This document shows, in pieces, positions 28,341 through 38,347 of a stretch of DNA of 64,000 nucleotides. Made by a program: the position numbers and the translations under genes. The notes under the pieces were generated by a model, which was given only the letters and a program-made list of their open reading frames with translations, was not told the DNA's origin and ran no database searches. Every line of letters starts with the position of its first letter. Within the stretch, counting starts at the first letter, position 1. Source of the DNA: Serratia marcescens (GTDB taxonomy: Bacteria > Pseudomonadota > Gammaproteobacteria > Enterobacterales > Enterobacteriaceae); NCBI GenBank assembly GCA_015548865.1, contig JADMXW010000006.1, positions 62,001 through 126,000 on the forward strand, read 5' to 3'.

Positions 28341-28883
28341 GTGGACATTATTGAAGCTGAAGAACCGCATATTACCGCTATCCAGAAGATTTATGCTTAT
28401 CACGTCATTCACGGTACTGCCTCTTTCGAGACGGAACCCCCTGATATAAATGAGATGCTTGCCCGATTAAAGAAAAACAACGAGGCCCGGCTTCCTTGGT
28501 TTGTTGCCATAAAAAACGGTCGCGTTGCAGGGTATTGCTATCTTTCACGTTACCGTGAGCGCCGTGCCTACCAGTATGCGCTTGAAGATTCGATCTATAT
28601 CGATCCTGAATACCAACAGCAGGGCGTGGGGAAAGCACTCCTTGCCCACGCCATTGATTGGGCCGAACAGCATGGCTTTCGCCAACTGATTGCCATTGTG
28701 GGTAACAGTGAAAACAAGGGGTCACTGCATTTACACCTTCAGGCTGGTTTTTCCCTTGTGGGAACGCTCGTTAGCGTGGGGTTGAAGCACGGGCGCTGGC
28801 TTGACACTGTGATGCTACAGCGTGCGCTGGGCGAAGGCGATTCGACCCTGCCAGAGACCATGCCTGGATTTGATACGCATTGA
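28341..28883 (+). CDS. GNAT acetyltransferase, phosphinothricin/methionine-sulfoximine type
   Basis: A 180-residue GCN5-related N-acetyltransferase. The acetyl-CoA loop IDPEYQQQGVGKALLAHAI (about 91-109) and the YHVIHGTASFETEPP N-terminal segment are typical of the Pat/Bar-like subgroup that acetylates phosphinothricin or methionine sulfoximine/sulfone; substrate inferred from family only. The start is GTG 28341 with GGGAG 8 bases upstream. An ERIC element lies just upstream. Not found at this place in E. coli. Confidence 0.87.
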   Translation: MDIIEAEEPHITAIQKIYAYHVIHGTASFETEPPDINEMLARLKKNNEARLPWFVAIKNGRVAGYCYLSRYRERRAYQYALEDSIYIDPEYQQQGVGKALLAHAIDWAEQHGFRQLIAIVGNSENKGSLHLHLQAGFSLVGTLVSVGLKHGRWLDTVMLQRALGEGDSTLPETMPGFDTH

Positions 28884-28895
28884 CATAGGTTGGGT

Positions 28896-28921
28896 TTCCG
28901 CCAGCGACAAGGCTGGCGGAA
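28896..28921. terminator. Hairpin between the acetyltransferase and yeaH
   Basis: TTCCGCCAGC (28896-28905), loop GACAAG, GCTGGCGGAA (28912-28921): a 10-bp perfect stem between convergent stops. No T-run, so the terminator function is uncertain. Confidence 0.5.
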
Positions 28922-28931
28922 GGTAGGGGGA

Positions 28932-30206
28932 TTAACCGCTAACCGTTTGTTTGCGGAACAATTCGCGGAACACCGGATAAATATCATCCTGATCGCGAAT
29001 ATGCTGCATGGCAAAATTGGGGTAGGTATCACGCAACGCTTCATATTCGCGCCACAGGGTTTGATGTGAGCGACGCGTAATTTCGATGTAGCTGTAATAA
29101 CGAACAAAAGGCAACAACTGGTTAGCCAAAATGTCGTGACACAGCGGTGAATCATCGGCCCAGTTATCGCCATCGGATGCCTGCGCAGCGTAAATGTTCC
29201 ACTGTGCTGGGTCATAACGCGCTTTGATCACCTCCTCCATCAGCTTCAGTGCGCTGGATACAATGGTGCCACCGGTTTCCTGAGAGTAGAAAAACTCTTG
29301 CTCATCGACCTCTTTTGCCTGGGTATGATGACGAATGTAGACCACATCCACGTTTTTATAATTTCGGCTCAAAAACAGATAGAGCAAAATATAAAAGCGT
29401 TTCGCCATGTCCTTGGTGGACTGATCCATCGATCCGGAAACGTCCATCAAGCAAAACATCACTGCCTGGCTTGACGGTTCAGCGCGGCGCTCATAGTTCT
29501 TGAAACGCAGGTCAAAGGTATCAATAAAGGGGACGCGGGCAATCTTTTCGCGCAATGCGGCAATATCGTGCCGCAACCGTTCCTCTTCAAGCAATTGGGC
29601 AGGTTCGGTGTGTTCAAGCTCTATCAGCTCCTCCTCGAGTTGGTGTAACTCACGCCGTTTACCTGCCGTCATTGCCATACGTCGCGCCAGCGAATTTTGC
29701 AGCGATCGTACCACGCTGATATTGGCGGGCACGCCGTTGGCGGTGTAGCCCGCACGGTGCGTTTTGTACTCATTCATCTGATGCTGCTGCGTCTTTTTCA
29801 GGTTAGGCAGCGCCAGATCTTCGAAAAGCAGATCGAGATATTCATCCTTGGAAATTTGAAACACGAACTCGTCTTGGCCTTCGCCATCTTTGCTGGCGTT
29901 GCCTTGTCCGGCACCGCTGCCGCCACCTCCTTGTGGCCGCTCGATGCGATCATTGGTAACAAAGTGGTCGTTACCGGGGTGGACGCGATGTCGCTTCCCG
30001 CCGCGACCCTGGTGGAACATCGGTTCGCTAATGTCGCCCTGAGGGATCGATACAGACTCCCCGCTGTCTATGTCGGTTACCGAACGCTTGTTAATGGCCT
30101 CGGAAATCGACTGTTTTATCTGCGACTTATAGCGGCGTAAAAAGCGCTGGCGATTCACCAGGCTTTTGTTCTTACCATTTAGTCGTCGATCTATGAAATA
30201 GGCCAT
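28932..30206 (-). CDS. yeaH: UPF0229 protein YeaH
   Basis: A 424-residue protein (E. coli 427) with a C-terminal von Willebrand A-like domain whose MIDAS motif reads [13 protein letters not shown]. The N-terminal half is highly charged with a Gly-rich stretch ([20 protein letters not shown]). The start [15 protein letters not shown] has GGGGGAA upstream; an earlier in-frame start is unconserved. It follows yeaG by 36 bp and is co-transcribed in E. coli in the nitrogen and stationary-phase response. Molecular function unknown; paired with the YeaG kinase. Confidence 0.95.
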   Translation of the reverse strand: MAYFIDRRLNGKNKSLVNRQRFLRRYKSQIKQSISEAINKRSVTDIDSGESVSIPQGDISEPMFHQGRGGKRHRVHPGNDHFVTNDRIERPQGGGGSGAGQGNASKDGEGQDEFVFQISKDEYLDLLFEDLALPNLKKTQQHQMNEYKTHRAGYTANGVPANISVVRSLQNSLARRMAMTAGKRRELHQLEEELIELEHTEPAQLLEEERLRHDIAALREKIARVPFIDTFDLRFKNYERRAEPSSQAVMFCLMDVSGSMDQSTKDMAKRFYILLYLFLSRNYKNVDVVYIRHHTQAKEVDEQEFFYSQETGGTIVSSALKLMEEVIKARYDPAQWNIYAAQASDGDNWADDSPLCHDILANQLLPFVRYYSYIEITRRSHQTLWREYEALRDTYPNFAMQHIRDQDDIYPVFRELFRKQTVSG

Positions 30207-30242
30207 ATTTCCCCCGCATGACATCGTCAAGCGACCCGTCCG

Positions 30243-32177
30243 TTATGATGATTTCCTGACGCGCAGATACCATTCGCACAGCAGGCGCACTTGCTTGCGG
30301 GTATAGCCTTTTTCCATCATACGATCGACAAAGTCGTCATGTTTTTTCTGCTCTTCCGTTGAGGTCTTCGTGTTGAACGAAATCACCGGCAGCAGCTCTT
30401 CCGTATTGGAGAACATTTTCTTCTCAATCACCGTACGCAGTTTCTCGTAACTGGTCCAGTTCGGGTTGCGACCGCTGTGGCTGGCGCGGGCTCGCAGCAC
30501 AAAATTGACAATCTCGTTACGGAAATCTTTGGGGTTACTGATGCCTGCGGGTTTCTCAATTTTCTCCAGTTCAGCATTCAGTGATTCCCTGTCGAACAAC
30601 TGCCCGGTATCAGGATCGCGGTACTCCTGATCTTGAATCCAGAAGTCCGCGTAAGTGACGTAACGATCGAAAATGTTTTGCCCATACTCGGAGTAAGATT
30701 CCAGATAAGCGGTCTGAATCTCTTTACCAATAAACTCAGCATATTTCGGGATCAGATAGCCTTTCAGATGCTCAACGTATTTCTCCGCCAGTTCTTGTGG
30801 GAACTGTTCACGCTCAACTTGTTGTTCCAGTACATAGAACAGGTGTACTGGATTGGCAGCCACCTCGCTGTGATCGAAGTTAAACACGCGAGAGAGTATT
30901 TTAAAGGCAAAACGGGTGGAGAGGCCGCTCATGCCTTCATCAATGCCCGCGTAATCACGGTATTCCTGATACGATTTGGCTTTGGGATCGGTATCTTTCA
31001 GGCTCTCTCCGTCGTAAACGCGCATTTTGGAGTAAATACTGGAGTTATCCGGATCTTTCAAACGTGACAGAATAGAGAAGCGAGCCAGCGTCTCCAGCGT
31101 ACCGGGTGCGCAAGGCGCGTGCGACAGTTCGCTATGATCGAGCAGTTTTTCGTAAATTTTCACCTCTTCGGAAACACGCAGGCAGTAGGGCACCTTGACG
31201 ATGTACACGCGATCTAAAAAGGCTTCGTTGTTCTTATTGTTGCGGAATTGCACCCATTCCGATTCGTTAGAGTGGGCCAGTATAATGCCGTTGAAAGGCA
31301 GCGCGGCAATACCTTCTGTGCCGTTATAGTTACCTTCCTGCGTCGCCGTCAGCAGAGGGTGAAGCACCTTGATGGGCGCTTTGAACATCTCCACAAACTC
31401 CATAATGCCCTGGTTGGCGCGGCATAATGCGCCAGAGTAGCCGTAGGCATCGGGATCGTTTTGCGCGAAATGCTCCAGCTTGCGAATATCCACTTTCCCA
31501 ACCAGTGCTGAGATATCCTGATTATTTTCATCACCGGGTTCGGTTTTGGCGATGGCAACCTGTGCAAGAATGGAAGGCCACACTTTTATCACTTTGAATT
31601 TAGTGATATCACCACCAAAATCGCGCAGCCGTTTTGCTGCCCACGGCGACATAATGGTGCCCAGATAACGACGCGGAACGCCATACTCTTTTTCGAGAAT
31701 ATCGGCATCTTCTTGTGGGTTAAACAGGCACAGCGGATGGTCGTTAACGGGGCTGCGTTCACCGTTGGCGCTTAATACATAAATCGGTACGCGTTGCATC
31801 AAGGCTTTCAGACGCTCTGCCAGTGAGGATTTCCCGCCACCTACCGGGCCGAGCAGATAGAGAATTTGTTTCTTCTCTTCCAAACCTTGCGCGGCATGTT
31901 TCAGGTAAGCGACTATCTGCTCTATGGCATCTTCCATGCCGTAGAACTCTTCAAAGGCTGGATAGCGCGCAATGACCCGATTAGAAAACAAACGGGAAAG
32001 GCGAGACTCATGGGCAGTGTCCACCATCACGGGTTCGCCGATAGCCATCAACAATCGCTCGGCGGCACTCGCATAGGCGCTGCGGTCCTGCTGACAGATG
32101 TTAAGAAATTCCTGCAACGTGAATTCTTCGTCCTTGGCAGCGTCATAACGCTGACGGTAATGATCAAATATGTTCAT
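30243..32177 (-). CDS. yeaG: PrkA-type serine kinase YeaG
   Basis: A 644-residue AAA+/PrkA-family protein kinase, the same length as E. coli YeaG, which acts in sustained nitrogen starvation. The Walker A LGPVGGGKSS lies at 109-118 in the AAA-like PrkA domain; the C-terminal PrkA kinase-like region starts at about 390. It heads the yeaG-yeaH operon. A canonical sigma-54 promoter and an NtrC-like site are visible 120-170 bp upstream. Confidence 0.97.
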   Translation of the reverse strand: MNIFDHYRQRYDAAKDEEFTLQEFLNICQQDRSAYASAAERLLMAIGEPVMVDTAHESRLSRLFSNRVIARYPAFEEFYGMEDAIEQIVAYLKHAAQGLEEKKQILYLLGPVGGGKSSLAERLKALMQRVPIYVLSANGERSPVNDHPLCLFNPQEDADILEKEYGVPRRYLGTIMSPWAAKRLRDFGGDITKFKVIKVWPSILAQVAIAKTEPGDENNQDISALVGKVDIRKLEHFAQNDPDAYGYSGALCRANQGIMEFVEMFKAPIKVLHPLLTATQEGNYNGTEGIAALPFNGIILAHSNESEWVQFRNNKNNEAFLDRVYIVKVPYCLRVSEEVKIYEKLLDHSELSHAPCAPGTLETLARFSILSRLKDPDNSSIYSKMRVYDGESLKDTDPKAKSYQEYRDYAGIDEGMSGLSTRFAFKILSRVFNFDHSEVAANPVHLFYVLEQQVEREQFPQELAEKYVEHLKGYLIPKYAEFIGKEIQTAYLESYSEYGQNIFDRYVTYADFWIQDQEYRDPDTGQLFDRESLNAELEKIEKPAGISNPKDFRNEIVNFVLRARASHSGRNPNWTSYEKLRTVIEKKMFSNTEELLPVISFNTKTSTEEQKKHDDFVDRMMEKGYTRKQVRLLCEWYLRVRKSS

Positions 32178-32294
32178 AGCGATGCCCGTCCTTCGTCGAT
32201 TAGCACAGATTTAGAGAGCCTGTTAAATAATGTGCGGCGTTATTTATGCGGCCATAGATGTGTAGCCCTCTGGGAGATGATTTCTCTGAACACA

Positions 32295-32309
32295 GCAACC
32301 CTTATGCCA
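32295..32309 (-). promoter_or_regulatory. Sigma-54 promoter of yeaGH
   Basis: On the minus strand TGGCATAAGGGTTGC places the -24 GG and -12 GC exactly 10 bp apart, as required for sigma-54. It predicts a start near 32283 and a leader of about 105 nt before the yeaG ATG. E. coli yeaG is sigma-54/NtrC dependent. Confidence 0.8.
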
Positions 32310-32333
32310 AATTCGCAGCAATGCTGATGTTAT

Positions 32334-32350
32334 TACACTGACAAGGTGCG
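32334..32350. promoter_or_regulatory. NtrC-like binding site upstream of yeaGH
   Basis: TACACTGACAAGGTGCG matches 12 of 17 positions of the NtrC consensus TGCACTAAAATGGTGCA, including most bases of both half-sites. It lies about 60 bp upstream of the predicted sigma-54 start. This is rather close for an enhancer but within known limits. The rest of the gap to mipA (32351-32693) shows no gene. Confidence 0.6.
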
Positions 32351-32693
32351 TTTTCCTTAACCCACATAAGGCGAGGTGGGAAAGCAGGTGAACGCGCTCA
32401 TGCTGATCTGCGAACTCAGGAACATTCATCTCCCTGTCATTAAGCGTAGTTGGCATCTGCAAAATTTCCTCATTGGAGAAAACATCTTTTTAAGATATTT
32501 CAATAACTCACTCTGCGATGTATGCCGCTACAATGGCTGTACCCACTGGGAATTCGGGCTGCTGGCCCGTATAGGGCAACGATATGTGCGGCATGTGCTT
32601 TATTGCCATGCGCATAGCACATTTAACGATTATGCTTGATATGAGCGAAATACGATTTTGGTAATTCATATCAGTAATGGGAATAATAACGTT

Positions 32694-33443
32694 ATGAAAA
32701 AATTATCTGTCATTTATACCTCTTTACTGCTTGCTGGGGCGCTGGCAGGAACAACCGCTGTTGCGGCGGATTTTTCACTGGGGGCTGGGGTATTAGGTTC
32801 TATTAGTCCTTATCGCGGGGGCGATAATGCGCTGTATCCGGTGCCAATGGTGACGTATGAAAGTGATAATTTTTATTTCCGTGGGTTAGGTGGGGGATAT
32901 TACCTGTGGAATGATGGTCAAAATCGCCTATCCGTAACGGCACTTTATTCTCCATTAGGATTCAAACCGGGTGATAACGACGATGCACAGATGAAGCAAT
33001 TGGATAGGCGTCGCGGCACCCTGATGGCTGGGCTGGCCTATTCCCATGCCGCATCGTGGGGTATCCTGCGTACCTCCGTGGTTGCAGACACACTGGGCTA
33101 TAGCGACGGTTATCTGTGGGATAACACTTACCTCTATCGCTTCGATCTGGGTGATTGGACGGTGACGCCGGGCGTTGGTGTTACCTGGAGCAGCGAAAGA
33201 TTGAACCGTTATTACTTTGGCATCAGCGGCAAAGAGGCATCCCGTTCTGGGCTCAATGCTTACAGTCCAGATGGTGACTGGTCTCCGTATGCCGAGTTGA
33301 GCACTAACTACCGTATTAATGATAGCTGGAGCGCTTGGGCCACAGGGCGTTATGTGCGTCTGTCGGATGAAGTGAAAGATAGCCCAATGGTGGATCGTAG
33401 CTATACCGTGGTATTTGGTGCCGGAGTTAGCTACCGTTTCTAA
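32694..33443 (+). CDS. mipA: MipA/OmpV family outer-membrane protein
   Basis: Outer-membrane scaffold protein of 249 residues (E. coli MipA 248), described as bridging the murein transglycosylase MltA and the synthase PBP1B. The signal peptide MKKLSVIYTSLLLAGALAG ends near AVAA-D (cleavage about residue 24). The rest has alternating beta-strand character and ends VVFGAGVSYRF, with the terminal aromatic residue typical of outer-membrane barrels. I chose ATG 32694. It diverges from yeaG, as in E. coli. Confidence 0.95.
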   Translation: MKKLSVIYTSLLLAGALAGTTAVAADFSLGAGVLGSISPYRGGDNALYPVPMVTYESDNFYFRGLGGGYYLWNDGQNRLSVTALYSPLGFKPGDNDDAQMKQLDRRRGTLMAGLAYSHAASWGILRTSVVADTLGYSDGYLWDNTYLYRFDLGDWTVTPGVGVTWSSERLNRYYFGISGKEASRSGLNAYSPDGDWSPYAELSTNYRINDSWSAWATGRYVRLSDEVKDSPMVDRSYTVVFGAGVSYRF

Positions 33444-33480
33444 TACCTAATGCGTAAAAACAGAGCAAGCGCTGCACAAT

Positions 33481-33502
33481 AATGGGGTGATTTCACCCCA
33501 TT
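33481..33502 (+). terminator. Probable terminator of mipA
   Basis: AATGGGGTGA (33481-33490) and TCACCCCATT (33493-33502) form a perfect stem with a minimal loop, 38 bp after the mipA stop. The T-run is short. Confidence 0.55.
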
Positions 33503-33564
33503 TGCACGTTTATGGTGCGTGGTGGCTAATGTATCGTGGTCAAGAGGATGAAAGGAAGATAGCG

Positions 33565-34419
33565 ATGACGACCCGACAAATTCGATTCCCTGATGGATCC
33601 CGCCTGCCGGCTATTGGTCAGGGTACTTGGTTCATGGGTGAAAACGCCAGTGAGAAAACGCGCGAAATTACAGCATTACGGGCAGGGCTCGATCTGGGAC
33701 TCACGCTGATTGATACCGCTGAAATGTACGCGGATGGTGGTGCAGAAACTATTGTGGGTGCCGCGTTGCGCGGGCGTCGCGACGAGGCCTTTCTGGTTTC
33801 CAAGGTCTATCCTCACAATGCGGGAGGGCGGCGTGCGGTTGAGGCTTGTGAACGCAGTCTAAAGCGCTTGCAAACCGATGTACTGGATTTGTATCTGCTG
33901 CACTGGCGTGGAGGCATCCCGCTGGAAGAGACTATTGCTGCGATGGAAATGCTGCAACAGGCAGGTAAGATTCGGCAATGGGGCGTATCCAACCTTGATG
34001 TGGCGGATATGAATGAACTGTGGTCATTGCCTGGCGGTGAACGCTGTATGACCAATCAGGTGTTGTACCATGTTGCTTCGCGCGGGATCGAGTTTGATCT
34101 GCTGCCTTGGTGTCAGTCGCGCGCGATGCCAGTGATGGCCTACTGCCCGTTAGCGCAAGCGGGCACGCTGCGCCGCAATTTGTTTTCACACCCAGTGATA
34201 ACGCGTATAGCAGGCAAATATCAGGTGACACCCGCGCAGGTAATGCTGGCGTGGGTATTAAGGCAACCCGGTGTTATTGCCATTCCTAAAGCGAGCTCAG
34301 TGGCTCACGTAGAAGAAAATGCGCGTGCGCTTACGTTGATATTAGACAGTGAGGATATCGCTGCACTGGATGCCGCTTTTCCTGCGCCTAGAGGGAAACA
34401 GCCTTTGGATGTGGTGTAG
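33565..34419 (+). CDS. yeaE: Aldo/keto reductase YeaE (methylglyoxal reductase)
   Basis: NADPH-dependent reductase of 284 residues (E. coli 284) that reduces methylglyoxal to acetol in E. coli. The catalytic tetrad segments DTAEMYADGGAE (Asp and Tyr), VSKVYP (Lys) and LHWRG (His) are visible, and KASSVAHVEENA is the cofactor site. ATG 33565 has AGGAAG upstream; a longer in-frame start lacks conservation. Confidence 0.95.
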   Translation: MTTRQIRFPDGSRLPAIGQGTWFMGENASEKTREITALRAGLDLGLTLIDTAEMYADGGAETIVGAALRGRRDEAFLVSKVYPHNAGGRRAVEACERSLKRLQTDVLDLYLLHWRGGIPLEETIAAMEMLQQAGKIRQWGVSNLDVADMNELWSLPGGERCMTNQVLYHVASRGIEFDLLPWCQSRAMPVMAYCPLAQAGTLRRNLFSHPVITRIAGKYQVTPAQVMLAWVLRQPGVIAIPKASSVAHVEENARALTLILDSEDIAALDAAFPAPRGKQPLDVV

Positions 34420-34455
34420 ACCGTTCGGAGATGTTTTGCCTTTTTAGTTGCTTTG

Positions 34456-34484
34456 CGCCGCCCGCAGGAAGGCGAGCGGCGTTT
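34456..34484 (+). terminator. Possible terminator of yeaE
   Basis: CGCCGC (34456-34461) and GCGGCG (34476-34481) followed by TTT. A second hairpin CGAATTTA-TTGACG-TAAATTCG (34495-34516) follows before the yeaD stop. Confidence 0.45.
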
Positions 34485-34525
34485 CTATCCTTTACGAATT
34501 TATTGACGTAAATTCGCGTCGTTGA

Positions 34526-35395
34526 TTAACGTTTTACGCTGATCACTGTGGATAAACGGGCAGGTGCTGCGGGGGTAGCCACAAATGGCTGAGTGACACG
34601 GGCTGTTTCCACGCAAACAAAGGTTTTATAACCGTCATCGGGCATGTCGGCGATGGTTTTAGACAATTCTGCAGCCGGGTTCCAGGCAACGGTGTCGCTA
34701 TGGTGCGTGTGGTGCACTTCGATAGTGCGTTTCAGCGTTGGGTCTACAATGGCGCTGACTGCTTGAGGGTGAGTGTAGATACGATCAGTGCGTTCTTTGA
34801 ACGTGAGATCCCCACCTTGTACCGTCAACTTACCTTGATTGACCTTATCGATAAAGGTATCGCCCAGGCCACTCACATGGATATGGTCGATATCACCAAT
34901 CTGGAAGTAAGTGTGCAGGGCGCTTGTGATGCTGTAATCTCCCTGGGCTTCTAACTCAATAGTGCAGGTTTTGCCGAGTTTAAAGCGCGCTGTGAGTGTA
35001 AAGGCATGCGGCCAGCTCGCCAACGTATCTGGCGTATCGCGCAACGTAAATGTCAATTCAACGCCTTCTGCATCCTCACGGTGTGCAGTGAACTCCCACG
35101 GTAACAAACGGGCAAAACCGTGATTAGGTTCAGCAAACGGACCAAACCACGGGAAACAAATCGGCACACCACCACGGATGGCAACACCCTCAGTAAACGG
35201 TGTGTTGTCACTCAACCAGAGCACGGGCTGTTCGCCGAGCGGCTGCCAGTGCAGCAGATGAGCACCTTGTAGCGTAACGGCAGCGCGTACCTGTGGATGA
35301 TCAACGACAATGACTGGCAGTTGATCTATTTGGCGTTGACTGAGAGTGGATGAAAATTCAGATTTGATGGGAAGTGAAAAAATTTTATCGTTCAT
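34526..35395 (-). CDS. yeaD: D-hexose-6-phosphate epimerase-like protein YeaD
   Basis: Aldose 1-epimerase superfamily protein of 289 residues (E. coli 294), probably acting on glucose-6-phosphate anomers. Family segments are LQGAHLLHWQPLGEQPVLWL, VAIRGGVPICFPWFGP and HTYFQIGDI, with the catalytic histidine/glutamate framework. The start MNDKIFSLPI has AAGGT upstream. It follows gapA on the same strand after a strong terminator, as in E. coli. Confidence 0.94.
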   Translation of the reverse strand: MNDKIFSLPIKSEFSSTLSQRQIDQLPVIVVDHPQVRAAVTLQGAHLLHWQPLGEQPVLWLSDNTPFTEGVAIRGGVPICFPWFGPFAEPNHGFARLLPWEFTAHREDAEGVELTFTLRDTPDTLASWPHAFTLTARFKLGKTCTIELEAQGDYSITSALHTYFQIGDIDHIHVSGLGDTFIDKVNQGKLTVQGGDLTFKERTDRIYTHPQAVSAIVDPTLKRTIEVHHTHHSDTVAWNPAAELSKTIADMPDDGYKTFVCVETARVTQPFVATPAAPARLSTVISVKR

Positions 35396-35449
35396 GATGT
35401 TACCTTGTTTTATTTGTATTTCGTGTTGCATCATGGCGGAACGTAGCTA

Positions 35450-35478
35450 ATAAAAAGGGCGACATTACGTCGCCCTTT
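35450..35478 (-). terminator. Rho-independent terminator of gapA
   Basis: On the minus strand AAAGGGCGAC, loop, GTCGCCCTTT (arms at 35469-35478 and 35454-35463) is followed by TTTTTA. It sits 24 bp after the gapA stop and limits read-through into yeaD. Confidence 0.9.
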
Positions 35479-35501
35479 ACATCGCTTATCGCACCGTCGC
35501 C

Positions 35502-36509
<1,008 letters not shown>

Positions 36510-36552
36510 CTATGGTTTGTGAATAATGGTTAGTGAATAAAGGTTGGTTGTA

Positions 36553-36580
36553 AAATTACAAAAACCTTGCTGAGCGTCAA
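36553..36580 (-). promoter_or_regulatory. P1-like sigma-70 promoter of gapA
   Basis: On the minus strand TTGACG (36575-36580), a 16-bp spacer and TAATTT (36553-36558), in a context (GTTTTTGTAATTTTACA) much like the major E. coli gapA promoter. Confidence 0.6.
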
Positions 36581-36716
36581 GCGGAATCGTGTCAATAGTT
36601 GCGGCAAGTCAAATCTAATGCACAACGGTTGCACGAAAAAGCGCCGTAATGAAACTTAGGAACATCTTTCCCTTAAATCGGAGCGTTTGCACCAATATAA
36701 AGCCCACAAGCCTGAT

Positions 36717-36738
36717 AAATGTGATGCGTATCACAATT
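36717..36738. promoter_or_regulatory. CRP-cAMP site between gapA and msrB
   Basis: AAATGTGATGCGTATCACAA plus TT: perfect TGTGA (36720-36724) and TCACA (36731-36735) half-sites, 6 bp apart. It lies 220 bp from gapA and 107 bp from msrB, so it could serve a distal gapA promoter or msrB. Confidence 0.8.
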
Positions 36739-36844
36739 GCTAGGGCGTTGGGTGGTTACTACTCATTTTAGTCGGAAAAAACGTTATGAGGATGTTAATT
36801 TTTGTTAAACTAAGCAATGCCAAAGAAATAATGACGAGAAGATC

Positions 36845-37264
36845 ATGGAAAAGCCAGTTTCAAATTCCGTGCCTGCAGACACGGAAACATTAACCGAAAT
36901 GCAACGTTATGTAACGCAGCAACGCGGTACTGAACCCGCCTATTCAGGTAAGCTGCTGCATAACAAGCGTACGGGGGTGTATCACTGTCTGTGCTGCCAG
37001 ACTGCACTGTTTTACTCAGATAACAAGTATGATTCAGGATGCGGCTGGCCCAGTTTTGACCGCCCAGTGGCAAAAGGTGCGATCCGCTATCTGGAAGATT
37101 TTTCGCATAACATGCATCGTATCGAAATTCGCTGCGGTAAATGCGATGCGCATCTGGGGCATGTGTTTCCCGATGGACCGCAAACTACCGGTGAGCGATA
37201 CTGCGTCAATTCCGCTTCATTAAGTTTTATTGACGGCACTGACGGTGAAAAAGTGGATGGCTGA
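36845..37264 (+). CDS. msrB: Peptide methionine-(R)-S-oxide reductase MsrB
   Basis: Repairs R-methionine sulfoxide in proteins. The 139 residues (E. coli 137) contain the zinc cysteines C48, C51, C97 and C100 and the catalytic C120 in [11 protein letters not shown]. Divergent from gapA and followed by yeaC, as in E. coli. Confidence 0.97.
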   Translation: MEKPVSNSVPADTETLTEMQRYVTQQRGTEPAYSGKLLHNKRTGVYHCLCCQTALFYSDNKYDSGCGWPSFDRPVAKGAIRYLEDFSHNMHRIEIRCGKCDAHLGHVFPDGPQTTGERYCVNSASLSFIDGTDGEKVDG

Positions 37265-37333
37265 CTGCGTGACAGAATTATAGCAGCTAAAACGTTTCAG
37301 CTTGCAGTTTTCAGTGACAGAGTGAGAATAACG

Positions 37334-37615
37334 ATGCTCGATAAACAGCTTGATGAGGTTGTGGCGGCACTGACGCCGGACATCTACCAGCGTCTGGCGA
37401 CCGCTGTGGAGCTGGGCAAATGGCCCGATGGTGTTCCTTTAACGCAGGAACAGAAAGAAAATTGCCTGCAAATGGTGATGCTTTGGCAGTCGCGCCATAA
37501 TGTTGATGCAGAGCATATGACCATCAATACTGACGGCGAACTGGTAATGAAGAGTAAGCAAGATCTGAAACAGGCGTTTGCGATGAACAACCTGATTCAG
37601 CGGGAGCGGCAATAG
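37334..37615 (+). CDS. yeaC: DUF1315 family protein YeaC
   Basis: A 93-residue protein (E. coli YeaC 90) with the conserved run TPDIYQRLATAVELGKWPDG and QKENCLQMVMLWQSRHN. Function unknown. The ATG at 37334 fits the E. coli N-terminus better than the GTG four codons upstream. Convergent with pncA. Confidence 0.92.
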   Translation: MLDKQLDEVVAALTPDIYQRLATAVELGKWPDGVPLTQEQKENCLQMVMLWQSRHNVDAEHMTINTDGELVMKSKQDLKQAFAMNNLIQRERQ

Positions 37616-37620
37616 TCTGG

Positions 37621-37642
37621 TGCCCCGGATTGCGCTGGGGCA
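37621..37642. terminator. Convergent terminator between yeaC and pncA
   Basis: TGCCCC (37621-37626) and GGGGCA (37637-37642) flank a 10-base loop, followed by ATTT on the plus strand. It fills the 29-bp gap between the two stops. Confidence 0.6.
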
Positions 37643-37644
37643 AT

Positions 37645-38328
37645 TTAGGCGTGTTGGCTTGCTGATGCCACAATGAACTCAGCCAGCGTGAGGCGACGAG
37701 CACCGTGATGGCACATCTCTGCCAGTGCTTTCTCGCTATCATCTGGTTGGAGATTGACACCTCGGCAGCCGTCTTGAACTACCTGCACCTCATACCCTAA
37801 CGCCAGTGCATCAAGCACGGTAAATTTGACACAATAGTCCGTCGCCAGTCCCATGATAGTCAACCGAGTTATCCCCTGTTGACGTAACATGTTATCCAGC
37901 GGGGTTTTTGCGCGTTTACCGTTATCGAAGAAGGCACTATAGCTGTCAATCTCAGGCTGTGTTCCTTTCTGTATCACTGCATCAAAGGCGTTATGATGGA
38001 GGCGAGGGTGGAAATCTGCACCTCGCTGACCTTGCACACAGTGTACTGGCCACCAGATTTGTGGCAAACCTGCCAGCTCTCCGCATTCCCCTATGATAGC
38101 GCCAGGGTGATTAACCGCAAAACTCAGGTGATTTGCCGGGTGCCAATCTTGACTGGCAATGACGGGCATGCCAGCCTTTTTTGCTGCGGCGATGGCGTGG
38201 TTCGCAACATCAATAGTGGCATCGCCCTCTGCTACTGGCAGTGCACCGCCTGGGCAAAAGTCATTTTGCAAATCAATCAACAGTAATGCCTGGTTTTTGA
38301 ATGCAGGGTTCATCAATGCATGGTTCAT
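37645..38328 (-). CDS. pncA: Nicotinamidase PncA
   Basis: Converts nicotinamide to nicotinate in NAD salvage and also activates pyrazinamide. The 227 residues (E. coli 213) carry the catalytic triad D19 (LIDLQNDF), K121 (IQKGTQ) and C166 (ATDYCVKF), plus the metal-binding DWHPANH at 61-67. The N-terminus MNHALMNPAFKNQ is a short extension with GGAG at SD distance. Second gene of the ansA-pncA pair, 19 bp after ansA. Confidence 0.96.
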   Translation of the reverse strand: MNHALMNPAFKNQALLLIDLQNDFCPGGALPVAEGDATIDVANHAIAAAKKAGMPVIASQDWHPANHLSFAVNHPGAIIGECGELAGLPQIWWPVHCVQGQRGADFHPRLHHNAFDAVIQKGTQPEIDSYSAFFDNGKRAKTPLDNMLRQQGITRLTIMGLATDYCVKFTVLDALALGYEVQVVQDGCRGVNLQPDDSEKALAEMCHHGARRLTLAEFIVASASQHA

Positions 38329-38347
38329 GGCAACTCCGGCATGAGGA

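Noticed and set aside
32376-32639. 87-codon frame between yeaG and mipA
   Set aside because: Overlaps the yeaG regulatory region and the mipA promoter; Cys/His-rich shadow-like composition and no SD.
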